From: Rhea pennata
Taxonomy: Eukaryota; Chordata; Aves; Rheiformes; Rheidae
Assembly: GCF_028389875.1 (NCBI RefSeq)
Contig: NC_084666.1
Span: forward strand, 28,490,308-28,554,307
Length of the DNA: 64,000 bases
Direction of reading: 5' to 3'
The position numbers and the translations under genes are program-made. The notes under the pieces were generated by a model, which did no database searches, had not been told where the DNA came from, and saw only the letters and a program-made list of their open reading frames with translations. Below are positions 40,601 through 55,700 of the stretch, in pieces; within the stretch, counting starts at the first letter, position 1; each line of letters begins with the position of its first letter.

Positions 40601-43600
40601 CTAAACTAACATGGTTGATTTTTGCCTGAAGTGGATTAGAGAGTACTCCTATGGTGGATGCAGCTGGCAGAGCTATGAGAACTGCAGCCTTTGGCAGAGG
40701 GGAAGAAACCAACAGCTGGGGCAGTCATCTCTTTGACTGGCATGACTGTTTCTAGGCTGTTGAAGCTCCACAGTGATGTATAACAGATCTGTGTAGTACA
40801 GGATACCCTGGCAGTATGTACTTGAATCTGGACAGGGCTGAATTTCTGCTGAATTAGCTAGAGCACACGATAGAAAGTTTTTGCTGGCTTTATGCCCATT
40901 GTAGGACGACAGATGACATCTAATCTGGCACGAAGTTAGAGTACTGGGGACAAACTACTCTATGGCTGCAGCACCTGCTGATACAAAATTAACTCACTGA
41001 CCTTTTTTGAATGAATTTGATGACAGAGTAAGATTCAGACAGATCAGCAGTTTGCATCAAATGGCTGTAAAATTTTGATTCTGTATTAAATACCATGTAG
41101 GTAGATTTACTGTGTTCTTGAATTGTAGACTGAAAGAGGGTTGGTTCACAGCCTGAGTAACATGAATCACTTAAATGCTATTTGGTTTGGTAATGTGTGT
41201 TTTAGAAATCAATTAAAATTAGTTCTGATTATACACTGCTTTTAGTCATTCTTATCCAACTGTGGCTAGTCATTCCAGCTTTGTTTTATTCTGTCAAGAA
41301 TCTCCATTAGGAATGGTTATCGAATATATTTAATCAGTATGTAAGTTGTGGTGATTAAGAGTTTAAATCACTCTTCATTTTTGCTTCGGAATATTTTTAG
41401 TGCATAGTAATGTATGCAAAATTGCAAATATAGGTTAGGATACCGTTGGCGTCAGCAGTAGTACTGAGCTTGGTGCTGGACCATATGCACACATATGGGA
41501 GGAAAGGTGCCTGCAGCACCACCTCTGTGGCCTCATGGCTAGGCCGCCTTGCTCCGCAGGCTAGGATGGATCATCCCACTTTGCTTTCCACTTAATTGGA
41601 TGTCCTTGCTGTGCATACTATTTTCCTTATTTTCTGTATCTAGCCCTATGCTAAACCCTACTAAATCAGGAGATACCCTGCTTTCCTATCCATTTCTAGT
41701 TTGCCTTCTCTTGCCCCCAGGCCTCCTCTTGTAGCATGGAGGAGGAGTGCTGTGCCTTCGACGGGCTCCAGGGGACCCTGGGTGGAGGCGGCTGCTGCCC
41801 TAGTGGATTCAGCTACAGAAATTGGAAATGAGTTGTTAATCTTCTGGCAGGATTGCGGAGTCAGCTCCTGGCTGCTGTGTATTGCCGTTTGGGAATCTTG
41901 TTTTGGGGTGCATTGCTGTGTTTTTTTATAAACGAAAATAAACCTTCTGATTCGCATCTTTCTCTTGTTTTCTGCTTTCAGTGATGAATATAGGAATTCT
42001 CCTTCATTAGCATAGCTGTGGAAAGCTTTTACCAGTTCTGGATTTCAGATGTGTTTTTCTGAGTTCCTTAACCTTTAAGTTATCTTATTGTTAGGATAAT
42101 TCTGTAAGTAGACTGTGGAGCAAATGGTTATTTCTCTAGATAAGCAAACCTTGCTTAAAACTGTTTAAGGAGACAGTACTTTGAATCATTACTTCCCCTA
42201 TCACTACAAGTTTTCTCCAATTCTATTATTTTCCCCCTTCAGAAGGATTATACTAAATAAAAATAATAAACACTACATTTTATTTTTCAGCAGTGAGTCT
42301 GTCTAGTTTAGTATGTATTCTCTTTCATTATTTTATGAGAAACTAATGACAAAATATCTAAGATATTTGTACTAAGTTAAAAGCTGTCAGATATATTTTG
42401 TCAATCACAAAAACTACTACTACAGCTACTTACATACTTAATTTTTTAATGCATAGTTTTATCTGTAGCATTTGTATGACATATGAGTCAGGTATAATAC
42501 TTCTAGAAGTATATTTACTGTGAGAGTTTCTATAGATTTTGCATTTGCTCAGATAAATACATCAGAAGCTCTTAATGGAAACTTGGAGTCTGCTACTGTT
42601 TTGATTTAGTACCATTGCTGATTTTGTAGTAGATTGTAATGTAGCCAGTAGCTGTGGTTTGTTCCAGCTCTTACTCTTTTTCAGTTATAATTGTATCAAA
42701 TTAATTCCTTCTATTCTCTTAATTTTTTATCTTTTTCGAGATTTAAGGTGATAATTTTGACAGCACAAACTAAGTTTACGTTTTAGCTAAGACATGTACT
42801 TCTCTGTGTGCATGTAGGCACATAGGCAGAAATATTCTACTTGAAGTGTTCAGTTGTGATTTCATTTGAATAGTTTGACAACATATGATTGCGACCCATC
42901 TGAATTACAGCACAATCACAAAAAAAAAAAAAAAAAAAAAAAGAAAGAAAGAAAAAAAAAGAAAGACCTGATCTTTTAAGATTGTAAAATTTGGATAGGA
43001 AACTTGAGTGTTCAAGTTTCCCTCACCTGTACTATTCACTTATTTAAAATATTTTAATTGTTTTTGTTTGCTTCTTTATTACATTTCTTAAGTTTGCTTT
43101 GTTGAGAAGGGTCTGTTTTTAGTTTTCCAGGTTGTTACAGAAACAAGCCCAATGAGCTGTGCATTCTTCTGCCTCTCTGTAACTGCCAGATCCTTAGTGT
43201 AAATCGTAATAACGCTTTTTTTTTAAGTTATTTTTAAGCTGTTTGCTTTTTACATTTATATTATATGTGATCGTGACAAATTGACTCATCCAGACTTTAA
43301 CACTTGCTCTGTATGCTAAACTACAGACAAGGCTTAAATCCCATGCTTTTGGGTTGATTCTGGCATTTCTTTCCTTTCCCTTTTTGTGTGACACTGGATT
43401 TGCAATTTTTTTTACCAGTACTTTTTAATTTGACTATTATATTCTTAATTGTTACAAAATATTTAATGGTATTTGGAATTTTAGTTGCTCAGTTCTTGTT
43501 AAAGGTAAGTTAACATCTACTTGAAAAATAGAAGTTATTCAATAAAAATAGATACATTTGTTTGACATACATCCCTCCTGTTAAAATCTGTGCCTTAGGA

Positions 43601-46600
43601 AACACTTCAGCATATCATTTTTCAGTATTTACAAAGCAAGTAGCTCTTCTCCTTTTGATCCCAGCTCATTAAACTGCATGGTACTTTACTACAAAATAAT
43701 TTCCCTTTTCTGCAGGAAAAACACAGAATAATTTCTGACCAGTTCACGTGCTTTGAAGCTCTTCCATTCAGGTGAAAATACCTTCACACATGATGGCTTT
43801 CCTCACGTAAAAACTCATACAACCTCAGTATGTAGTTTCATGTGGTATGTCTACTCATAGTGGGGCTTGAATGGACAGCTGCTTTGCTTTAACAGTCTGC
43901 TGCAGATAAAACGGACAGTTTTGCACCCATCTGTGATGTTCTTTCCTGTCTCGCTCTAACTCTGCTTATTTGTCCCCTGGTGATCTAGTGCAGACTCCTG
44001 AACTGGCAGGATTTTGCTGGTGAATAAGATTCCAGAGAGCATGATGGGCTGACCAAGAGGGTCAGACAGCAGAGGGAAGCCTCACTGAGAGGTTCATAAG
44101 CAAATTTAGAAGATGAAGGTGGGGGAGAGAAAGTGTTTCTGAGCCTTCCAGCTGCAGCCAGCTGTTAAATCAGCTCACTTGTCCTGTCCTGTTGCCTGTG
44201 CGATTGTCCCTTCACTAATACGCAAAGTGATGCCAGAATGGGAGGTATTCTTTTCAGATTGTGGTTCTTCAACAACATTTTCCAAAATTTGCCATTTCAA
44301 ATGGCATAGGATACTTGCTGTATATTGCTTGCACTATGGGTATAAGTACCACTGTGACCAGTTCAGAAGGTGACTTGAGCTGTAATTTAACTTCCTAATG
44401 TACTGGCTACTGCTCATCTTCGCTTTCATGATAGTAACCAAAGTATAGAATCCTGGTTTTGAGTTTGAATGGTATCCCTATTTTGCAAGCTTACACTGCA
44501 GAAAAGAGAAAACTTCAAACTGTCATTAGTTAAATTCTAGAATTGAAATTATTTTCTTTTACAATAACCTCAGTATTCATGCCAATAAACCATTTCTGTG
44601 GAACTAAGATGTGTTGGTTGTTGGATAAGAACTGTAAAATATACTCGTGTAATCGTTCTGAATTGTTTATGATTATATAAACTGCTTTTTAAGTAACAGC
44701 TTAAAATTAAAAGGATATTCCCAGTAGATGTGTGAAACATACTACTATGAATGATGTGTTTTGAATTCCCTAGGAATTTTATTTTAAGGGCAATACCTTA
44801 CACACAATATTAGTTTTAAAGTATTTTGTGTATTACTTGTGTTTAATTACTTTTGTGTGTACCGTTCAAAATTAGTTTAATATTAATTTAGATTAGAATA
44901 ATTGCTCATTATTCTCAGCTTGTTAACTTGAAATTTAGCTGGTCTCTCTGAAGACTTATGTTCTCTGTGGCTCTTAGGGCAACTGGGAAAATCTTTTAGT
45001 TCATATTCTAAAAAGCTCAATCTGATCTGGCAGTTTAAAAAAATCTTAAAAATTGTATTTCGGTCTTAATCTAGGAATGACTCTTGTCCTTTTTATTTAT
45101 TTATTGGTTCTTGTTGTCATGTTGAATTGAATAGTTGGTCAAATAACTCTGCTTTGTTTTTTGGAACATAGTTCTACCTAGTATTGTTTGACTAGCCAGA
45201 GTGGAACTTAATTGAACATTTAATGTGGAAGAAAAATCTAGCACCCTGTTCAGGATCATCTTACTTGATATCAAGTAAGATAACAAGATACTGTATCTTG
45301 ATAACAAGATATGGATTGTCTTTGAATTAATAAAGATGAGTATATCTGAAGTTGGGAATTCCATCTTTGGTACTTCTGATTTCTATGTATTTTATTGCTG
45401 TGATGATGAACCATGAAAGTATGTTAAGAAACAGACAGTGACATTAGTGAGGCACATTCAGTTTTTTGTGTATAGAAGAATTTTGCTTGCAATACTGTGC
45501 CTTTTAAATAACTAGAGACATGCACTACCTAATGAGAACATTTTTGTGCAGAAGTTCTAGTATGTTAGCTAATTTGATTTAATTTAAATAGAAATGTTTT
45601 ATAGTAGTTAGTTTTTGATCTTCTCAATTGTTCTGTGTCCAGCTTCTTGTTGGCTTGCATGCTCTGTTGCTGGATCACATTTGATCTTTTTTTTTTGGAA
45701 ATCATTGTTTTTCTAGTTTTGTAAAAGTATTTCCAGCAAAAGTACGGAATTTAAATGTAGGGGAAAAATTAGACTCTCATTTTTGCAATTGAAGCAAACT
45801 GAAGTGTATTATCTCTGTACATGCAAGTAATGTTAAGGCTTCTTACAGGAAGTATCAGAACTTTTTTATTATGAATTTAGCTGGTTTTGATCTTAGCGAT
45901 TGCTGTATTGTGACACTTGGCTCATTATACAAAAGCCATGTTTCAGACTTGTAAATGTATTCCAGTCATTTAGTTTTGCAAGGAGATCAGTATAAACACA
46001 GATATGTATGCATTAACAAACTATCTTAAAATAGAGTCTTTAGTAATGATTTTTAAATGTGACAGGGCAATTAAGCTGGTTTTGGAAGAGGAAGACTGGG
46101 TAATATGAAAGATCTGTAGTAATGATTCTCATTTTAAAAGAATATTAAAATGTTGTAAATAATGTTTCATTTTAAACATATTTTTAATTATAATTTTAAT
46201 TTGATGGATATGATGCATACCTTAAGGAAAAAAGTATGTATAGGCTTTCTTTTGCAGATTTCAGTTACTAATTTTTGTTGTATGTTGAAAATGTTGATGT
46301 TGATAGAGTTGATTCAGCTTTTATTTTATAGTCTTCTAATAATTTTAATAAAAAGACAATGTATGAAAATTTCAGTTGCTAGAGCTGGAAATCAGATAAA
46401 ATTGACATCTTATTTTTCCCCTCTCTAGATTTTCAACTGAACTCTCACCTATCAACACTGGCAAATATTCACAAGATTTACCACACCCTCAATAAGCTGG
46501 TGAGGACTTGCAGTTTTCTTTTAACAGAGTAGTTGAGGCTTTAGTCCAGAATGTATTTGTGGTTGAAATCATGAAGTGATTACATTTCTTAGATGCTGTT

Positions 46601-49600
46601 ACTCTCTTTTTTATGGAAGGAGAATGAGTAGAAGGATGGCTGCAGGTTTTGAAACTAGTGAATTAAAAGATAAGTAAGGTAATTAAAAATTGAACAATTA
46701 TATTCCAAGGATCAGACTGGAGTGTTCACTGCAATACTGGATTTAATAGATGTTGTTTCTATGTAAGGTTTCCCAGATTTACCAGATAACGATAGTAATC
46801 ATCACTATCCAATTCCTTATAATTCTTGGGAAAAACATATGAAATGAATGAACAGTCCTCTCACGAAGAGTGAAATAAGGATTTTTGAAAACTGTCCCTG
46901 CTTGTTTGCTGTGCATTTACATTTTATTTTTATTGCAGCTGGACTTCTATAGCTTGAAGTACATATGCAGCTTCTGGCTGTAGACTGCAAATTTAGTGGG
47001 AAAGACACTGCCCAAAAAAGGGGGTAACTGGTTTCTGATATTTTAATTTTCAGTGAGTTTTCTTGAGAACACTTGATGTGTTCATTTTTAAATAGAGTGT
47101 TTTTTATAGTAAAGTTAAACTTTCTAATGCTGATATTTATTAATGGAATTGTTTAAAACAGCACTACAAAATTCTCCACCTAGTGGATAATTATTTCTTC
47201 TCTTTAAACCTAGTTTGATTATATTTTTGATCAAACATGTTCAAAAATATGTATTTTTAAATTACTTCACAGATTATCCCTGAACTTTTTAAATTTGCAA
47301 GTGTAACTTTTTAAATGAATATGAACTTAAAACACAAATACTCTGCAGTCTTAGCTAGATGTTTTTTAATAATGAAGATGAATTCGTTAATATATCAATT
47401 AAGGGTTAAAAACATTACTGAGAAGTGAAGATTACTATGTTGTTTAACTGTATCATTCCTTTTCTCCTGCAGAATCTGACAGAGGACGTTGGTCAAGACG
47501 ATCACCAGACAGGTATTTAATAGGGACATAGAAGAATTTTTTTGTTTTTATTTTTTATTTATTTTTTTAGAAAGTTAAAGGAATTTTAGGAAAAAAACTG
47601 CCAGGACTTTTTAAAGTTATGCCTTTGAAATGAGTTTTCATACTTTTAATTTCTCCATTTGTGAAGAGCTCCTATAGGCTTCGGTAATATCTGTCATTTT
47701 GCTATTTCTTAGTGTATGTTCTTTAGAACACCTTATGGATAACTTCTCTCACTCCTTGAACTCAACCTGTTAGACTAGTAGGATATTATCCATGTTCTTA
47801 CAGCATTTTGACTCTTGAAAGAGCATTAGTGAGAACAGAGCAGAAGCCAAGACCTCTTTTAGTTATCGTGTTGCCTGTGGCCAAGTTTAAATGCTGTGCT
47901 CCAAACAACCTAGATATTTCCTTGAGTAGTTTTGATTCAGAAACTTGTTCCTATTTCTTGTGCAGATTTTCAAGAATTGTCTGAGGGCTATTTCTTGGTT
48001 CCAGATCTGTTTTCTAGTTAGTAAAATGTAGGGGGTTTTGAGGCCTTCATCTCAAGTGCTTAGTACTAGCTTGCTGCTATTTTTGATTCATCAGCATTTG
48101 TGCTTGATGCCTTGGACTTCCATTACCTCCTTGTGCTTATTACTTAAGAGCTGACGTATTCCTTGAACTCCTTTATCTTTGTTTCAGGCCTGATACCTAT
48201 AGGACAAGGGAAATAACTTACTGGCTTCAAGCCCTGATCACCCTGATCGTTCAGCAGAACAGTTCTTTAGAACTGACCATATATATCTTACCATCTGTCT
48301 CAGTTTTTCTCTATTTTGACATGCTAGCTGTGTTTGCAAATGTTACCCTGAGCACTAAATAAGGCTGTGTAGAGTAATGTCAGCTCCTCCTGTAGACTGT
48401 GTCCTGACACACAGTCTTCGCTGAGGGCACTGGACTGAATTGTTTGAGATCTGATAGGACTTGCTTCAGACTTGTACACCATCCTCCCTGTGTTGAATGA
48501 TGATTTTATTTGATAGTTGAACCATCTTGCCCTACTCTGAAAGGGTTCTATCAAATATTTTCTGTTAGTGTACTTAGTGATTTGTAAATGAAAAACCCCT
48601 GCACAAGAGGGTTGAGGCATGTAGCTTCAAGACACTTGGAACTTTTACTGTCCGTATGTTAGAACAAATATCCTCTTGTATCTCCTGGTGGAGATCGCAG
48701 AATTTTCTCCTTAATAGTCTAGATGCTCAATGCAAAGCCAGATTGATTAATGATTTCATGTATGAAAAGATGCTCTGTACAAATGTTCTGTAATCTTTGT
48801 TTACTTTTGATCACAAAATATCTGTTGTGAAGCTTTTGTATTGTTTCTGATGTAGTTTCCTTCCATCACTGACCAGAAAGAGTAGGAATGCTTCAGATAT
48901 TTGGGATTTGTCTTATGTCTTACCTGGCACTTTGATCCTAAAGGTCAATATAAGAAATTAAACTTGGAGCTCTCATTCTCTTGCTTGCAATATATTTGAG
49001 CGTATTGGTTTTAATGAACTGCTTTATTCCAATGCTCATGATTATCCCATTGCCTACATGTGTTGTTTCAGTTAAGCTGTTTCAGTGGCTTAAGCATGTC
49101 CATTAAATGAGCTTGGGTACAAAATCCTGGTAAACAATGTTATTTCTATAATAATAGCAGAAGATTATAATCCTTCAAACCAGAAAGAAGTATGAAATGA
49201 GAACTGAAAGCAGAGGTTGCTACTGACTTGGCTCCTTATCTTCTGATTTCATTTCAATGTTTCCTATACTTCTGTTCTGTATTGCTTCTCCTTGTAGAAA
49301 AAAGATGAAGCCACCCTACTTGTGTAACTTCAAGCCTTGAATTCAGTCAGTGTATGCTTTGCTTTCCTCATATGAGGACAAATAATTCGTGCATTCTGGC
49401 TTTTTATGTATGCAGAATAGTCACTTTATTTGTGATTTTGAGTGTCCAGTTCATGAGACTTGTCGCTTCTAGAATGTCTTGATGGAGAGCCCTATGTAAA
49501 TCTAAAGAAAACTACTTTAGCAAATTGTTTAATCCCTACATGCTTAACACTGGAAACAGAAGTTACAAACTTTACGAATTGCAAATCATACTGAGAAGTG

Positions 49601-52600
49601 TCAGATCCTATTAATTTTGTTATGTAATATACAGAGCTACACAGGTGGTGTAGATTTATTTGAGGTTCTATGCCAGCAATGCATTTGAAAATCATGTTAA
49701 TAATCTGTCACAAAATATTCCTCCAGTGTTGCCAAACTCATCTAAAGGTGACTTTCTGTCTCAGATATTTTTTATACTCTGAATCTTTTGAAGCAATTCT
49801 GATCCTTAAAGACTTTTTTCTGATATAAGTATCCTTGTTAATATTAGTACGGTGTTGGTCCTGTTTTGGAGATGAGAAAATACATATGTTTAAATTTTGT
49901 TGACACCTGTAGAAGCTATTCAGAAAAATGGAATATTACAACTTCAGGTCAACATTTATAGTGAGCTTATAATAACGTGTATTTATTTCAAATCCATTAT
50001 TTCAGAGCTAGCAATAAACATGCTGAATATCTGAATTACTTTAAACAAATTATATCTTTTGTAAGTGTTACCCGGACTTTCTTGAGAACCTAAATCTCTC
50101 AGAGCTCAAGATAGCATTTTCCAAAATCTTTCAATGATTTCAGAACAAACGCAGTCCTCACTTCAAAATATCAGTCACAGTTATGACTGCAGTCTCATAA
50201 AACATTAGCATTCTGTATGTGTATATTTGAAAAATAAGATAGTAAATGTGGTGTGGACCTTTGCCTTATTGGCCTCATATGATGGTAAGAATTACAGTCA
50301 CGTGAAAACAAGAAAGATTCTGACTTGCTAGAGTTTGAAATAGTTGCTTTTCTGTCAGGACTGCAGAGCTAGCAACTTGTTAATGGTTAAATGTTGTAAA
50401 TGTTAATTGTGACTTGTTCACCTATCCTGACTAAAATGTCTTTAAAAGTAAGAATGTCTTGTCAGCTAACTGATTTAAAATAAGGTGATAGTCTTCAACA
50501 AAACAAGATTTCACTGCTGAACTTGGAGTAGAGCTTGTGGGAATTTTGCCTTTATGCCTTTACTTTATTTTTTTCTTTTTTTTTTCTTCTTTTGGAGAAG
50601 AAAACCCTCTTGAGTCTGAAACAATTCTGTAGTGTGGAATTCAAGATGGGGGGGAGGAGGAAATAACATTTTTCTTTGTATTCAGGCTTTTACAACAAGA
50701 TTTCAAATTGTGTTTGATGTTTTGATGAGTATCTTTATTTTCTCATCATGTTTTTGAAAAATCAAGATTAACCCTGTTCATGATGCTCTTGTTACATCAT
50801 TAAGTGAGCAGCTATGCCTTCCCAATTGCTACAACATTCACAGTTTCTAGTTATTTTTCTTTTGAAACATCCCTCAAGCTATTTAAGCGTCAGAAGAGCA
50901 GGATTATTCACAGATATTCTATTGAGAGAAAATTACGTGTCTGTAAATCAGTTCCCTAGGGACACAACTTGTAGGATTCTTATTTACTGACCACTTCTTT
51001 TGGTCTGGCTCTTGAGTTCATGTTTCTCTTTGTCTTCTGCAAATTTGGAAGTATTGAATAGAACATTTGGCATACAGCATTTATACTCAGCAGGCTTTTG
51101 GTTAATAGTGACCTATTCAGCAGTCATTCGGAGGCTCTACCTTGCAAATGCTAGCTTCAAGTGTCAAAAAAACAGAACTAGGAGGGTTCTGCCATTCTTG
51201 AGACCCAGGAGTAAGAAACTTTGAAGAAAGTCACGTCAGGGAAGCCACTCTTGGTAAGTAAAGTTCCTGTTAAACTTCATATGAAGTCAGAGGGAGCTGT
51301 GTTTGCAGATGGTCAGACGTATGACAAGAGAAGTTAGTTACAAAAAGCTAGACCTAGAAATTACATTTCAAATTAGAAAGAGTTGTGTAAAGAAGTTTTT
51401 AATATTAATCTATCGAATAAGAACTTTCCTGAAACAAAGTTTTGTAGTTCTTAATCTTCAGATAGAAGTAAAAGATAGAAATATCCTGCCTATTTAACTT
51501 AAATCCCTAAGAGCATTTACAATGTGTTTGTTCACCTGGTGTTTTTTTGTGTGGGTGCATATGCATTTAATAGCCACTTAAAAATTCCTGAGCTATCTCT
51601 TTTCTTCCCTTTCCTGTCAGTTTGAGAGCTGCAACTAGATGCATTCAAACCGAGAAAGGGCACAGGTTTTTCATGAGAGTCATTGGAGCAATTGGGGTAT
51701 GATGAATTCTACTACCAGTTTAAGCCTTTAAATCAGACTTGGAGATCTTCCTAAAAATGCCCTATCCTTTAATGAGAAAAGGACTTCAAGTGGGAGTTAT
51801 TAGGTGTCTGGGGTTGCAGATCTAATATGATGATTCTTCCGTCTAGAACTTTTTAAACTATCTTTTGCTTGCCTTTCTTCTTACTGAGACCTTGCATATT
51901 TCTTACCCAATAAAATAACAAAGCACTAAGAGCGCTAAACTAGACAAGCTGGGTTGTTACTACTTTTTATTGTTGTTGTTACATTTTATCAGTATCCAGT
52001 GCCTATGGCTATGTATTTTTTAAAGGCCTTTTTATTAAAAAAAAAAAAAAGTCCGAATACAAACAATTTAATCAAATTGCTCTCGAAGGAAAGGAGATAG
52101 CTGCAGATTGTATTCAAGTACTCAGGCTTATTCATATTTTTCAATGCTAGGTGTTCATTAGCACACATTTTTCATTTATGAAATTTAATGTCTTTGTTCG
52201 TAGGTCTAAATCTGTTGGGAGTCTCTAGCCATCTCTTAAATTCTACTGTCATTTTAAGTGTGTGTTTGTGTGGGTTTTCAGATAAATACTTATTGACAGT
52301 CTTTAGAAGCTTGATTTAAAGAGCAATAAAGTATCACATTTTCAGTAATGTGCAGGGATACAGTTTTGCAATACTAATTTGCGGGCGTGACAAGATGGAA
52401 CAAATGACACTCAGCAGGTTAGATTCCCTTACTTTCTTTAATCTGGGTTAGTAAAATGTGGGATTTTTGCTTTTGACAGTCTCTGGTTTACCTGTTTCAG
52501 CTGTATCTGATAATATTGAGATGATGATGAATGCCATTACTGTTAATTTAATTTTGTAATATTCTGGACAATGCATCCAGAAGTGCATTTTTTTTTGAAA

Positions 52601-52664
52601 CCACCATTGATGTTTTCATGTCTTGCATCATTCTGTAAAAGGAGTTTATGGGGTAAAATGCTTG

Positions 52665-52704
<40 letters not shown>

Positions 52705-55700
52705 GTCTTAGCTTAGGTGTGACCATGCTTTTCTGGGAGGATCTGGGGGTGGGGAGGTCTGAAGAAGAAGGGGGGAAAAATATATAAGAATATGTAGGAA
52801 GAATTTATTTTTGAATTGGAGAGAGTTATTTCTTAAAACAGAGAGATTTATTCTTAGTAAAAAAATAAAGGTAAAACCAAAGAAGATGTACTAAGTGAGA
52901 AAGCTTTATTAGTTAAAACCAGATCAGTTCATCTTAATATGAAAAATAATTTGAACATTTTGCCTAATATTGGAAAAATACATATTTTCATATGCATACT
53001 GTGTATGCGTAACAGCTTCAGTGCACGTTTTTTTTTTAAAAAAATACATGTAGCAAAGCCTGGGAGGCTGTAAGGTTCCTTACATCTGTTTCTCCTATAA
53101 CAGGAGAGAGACTTTCAAAGATACGAAGAATAGGTAAATAAATCAGTTTTTAGGTAAGCCATCGGTTTTTGTTGGGAATTGGATCTCTAATTTCAGTCTG
53201 TGGCCTTGGTGTCAAAAGTGGATGAAGTTTTATTGTTTGCCTCTTTTGCTGTGATTAAAAAAAAAAAAGAGTTTGGGGGGCATCTTAATAAAACAGTAAA
53301 TCATAGCTATACCTGGATGCTTTTGAAGCTAAGAAGCTAAGAGAAGGTAGATTAGGCATGCTGGAGTTTTTCATGTTTTCTTGCAAGTTTCTTCGGTATT
53401 GCTTTGTGTCTGGATTTAATACCTTGGCTTTCTCTTCCTTTCCTTTCTAAATTTTCTGCATAAGACTTAGAGCTTTAGTTTGATAGTTCTTTGTGCTCTT
53501 CTTGCACCATTTTCAGGTGTCCATGTGGTCCTCAGCATACAAAAGTAGGACAAAGTTTTGCCTTGAATGTCAGCCTGTTGCTTTTAAGAGACAGCAAAGC
53601 CCATTTAACAACTTGCTGCAATCAAAAGGGCTGGTTCTGTGCTCTTTCTTGTGCGAATGCACAGAAAGTTGCTATTTTTTGGCTGTGTTAGTTAACAGGT
53701 TTCGTGAGCAGGATTGGCACAGTGAAGAGTCACTAGAGCTGACAAGGAAGAAACAGGAGCATGTAGCTGAGAGAAGGGGGGGAAGACTGCCATTTGATTG
53801 CATCAGTGTCTTAAATATACTGTTTCCTGCTTGTGGAACTTCGCCTTTTGAGAATTGTCCAATCCAAATGATGCAGCTACTTATTTTTTTTTCCCTAGTG
53901 GTTGCTTAGTGTCTCTTGCCCCTTTTTCTCCTCTTCCTCAACCATCCAACCAAAACCCTCCCTGCCCCTTGCTCTCTATATCACAAAAAGCTGAGCTTAA
54001 AAATAAAAAGGTTCTATTTTCTGGAGGTACAGTGCTCTAGTTTTTGGGGCAGATTTGTGTTTCAAAAACTAATGAACAAGTCTTAAAACTTCTAATTTGA
54101 ATAAATGTCATAAAATTAGCATGCCTCTTTGGGGATTGAAGTACTTCTTTGGTATATTCTTAGTTCTTACCTTTTGTTAAACTGAAGGTAGCACTAGTGT
54201 TACTGTATACTTTGCTATAATTTCTAGTGCCTCTGCCTTTAACTTAAATCTGATCATAGAAAACCATATAAAAATAGGATAGGTTTTTCTCTTGAAAGGA
54301 GACCATTTCTTCTGTAGTTCTTAAATCCATTAATTTCTTCCCTCCCCTTCCCTTTGTAATATGCCTATTAGTGGCCACAGTGTAACTGGTCTGCAACAGT
54401 TTCATTGCTTGTACTGGTGTTTTTAATTCCCTCTGTAGGAAGTCTTCGGTCTTGCAGTTCATCAGACTGCTTTAGTAAAGTGATGCCTCCAAGGAAAAAG
54501 AGGAGACCTGCAGCAGGAGATGATTTATCTGCTAAGAAAAGTAGACATGATGGGTATGTCATCTTACCGTGAGCTAAGATTGATGGAATATCTAAAGATG
54601 ATTAGCTGATATGATCATGTGTTTAAATACTAATGAAAATGATAAACAAATTTGGTTGCATTCTCAGTGTGGAACTATGGCCTGTGAATGAACTACTGGA
54701 TATGAATAAGCACATCTAGGTTCAGTTCCTGTTTCGCCTTTTCCTAGTCATATAAAAACTTGTAGGGTGCTATGCCATGCTTCAGTTCCCCAGCTGTGAA
54801 AATAGACATGCTTGTTTGTTTACAATGAGCTTTCAGTGAGTATAATTAATATCACACACACAAGCACACGCGTATATTTATTTATATACAGGATGATAAT
54901 GCGTGTATTTTATATATATATATATATATAAATAAAAATCTAGACTAGATTTGGTATAGCGTGTTTGCCACTGTGTCACCCACTAGAATTTGAGCTCTGT
55001 TACATCCGTGCATTACAGGTGGTATTACATCTCTGCATTTTGCTGAGATGCAGACAGTAAAACAGAACAAACAAAAACCCAGTGTGTAAGGCTATTTATA
55101 AGCAAGAGATACAAATTTGTTTAATCCAAATAATAAGTAAATGATGAGAAACTAATTTCTTACTCTAAGCGGTATCAGTAATTTAAAGGATTTTTGTTAC
55201 ATCTACCTTTCAGCTTATTACTAGTAAATCTAGTCTTTGTTCTACTGTCATCTAAGGCTTTCTTAAAAGAGACCTTTCAGTCTACTTTTAGAAGTAGAGG
55301 TAAAACCAGGCCTACTGGTCATGGGCAGCAAAGTAATATCATTCTCTATGATGTGATTCCAGTTCTTGTTGGTCGGTCTTCTTAACTTCCAAAGGTTTTG
55401 GGGCATCCTCAGCTTTTCTGTATGTAAGTTTCATTTCTTTTATTTTACCTTCAAGAAAATTATCAATTTTTATTTCAGCATGACTAGCAATATGAATTAA
55501 TATGCTGAACTTCTAGCTCAGTTTTAGAGCTATGTTTTTCTTCCAGGAAGGATTTCTTAAAATCTGGCTTATGCATCTGTAATGTTCTATGAACAAGTTG
55601 GGCAAAGAGCAAGCTATCTCCTACTTCTGTGCTTGTTTGTTGGACAGAGCTCAAGCCTATTGTGTTTGGTTTTGGGAGGTCAGGCTTCTCAGTGTGTCAA

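Larger units (their letters stand above)
37632..46428 (+). other. DCUN1D4: DCUN1D4 intron 1
   Basis: An 8.8 kb intron. The first kilobase is CpG island with the ZNF143-type sites and an E-box CACGTG at 38496-38501. Later come an unexplained GC-richer block with AATAAA (41460-41960), an A23/(GAAA) tract (42920-42964), a GC-richer block at 43850-44220 and a palindrome pair (45258-45300). Remaining DNA is AT-rich without recognised content. Confidence 0.55.

Noticed and set aside
42920..42964. Poly(A) tail of a processed pseudogene
   Set aside because: No gene-like sequence lies upstream and no target duplication was found. Treated as a simple repeat.
53491..53909. 138-codon open frame in DCUN1D4 intron 3
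   Set aside because: No recognisable domain or flanking compatible splice pair. Cysteine-rich composition looks random.
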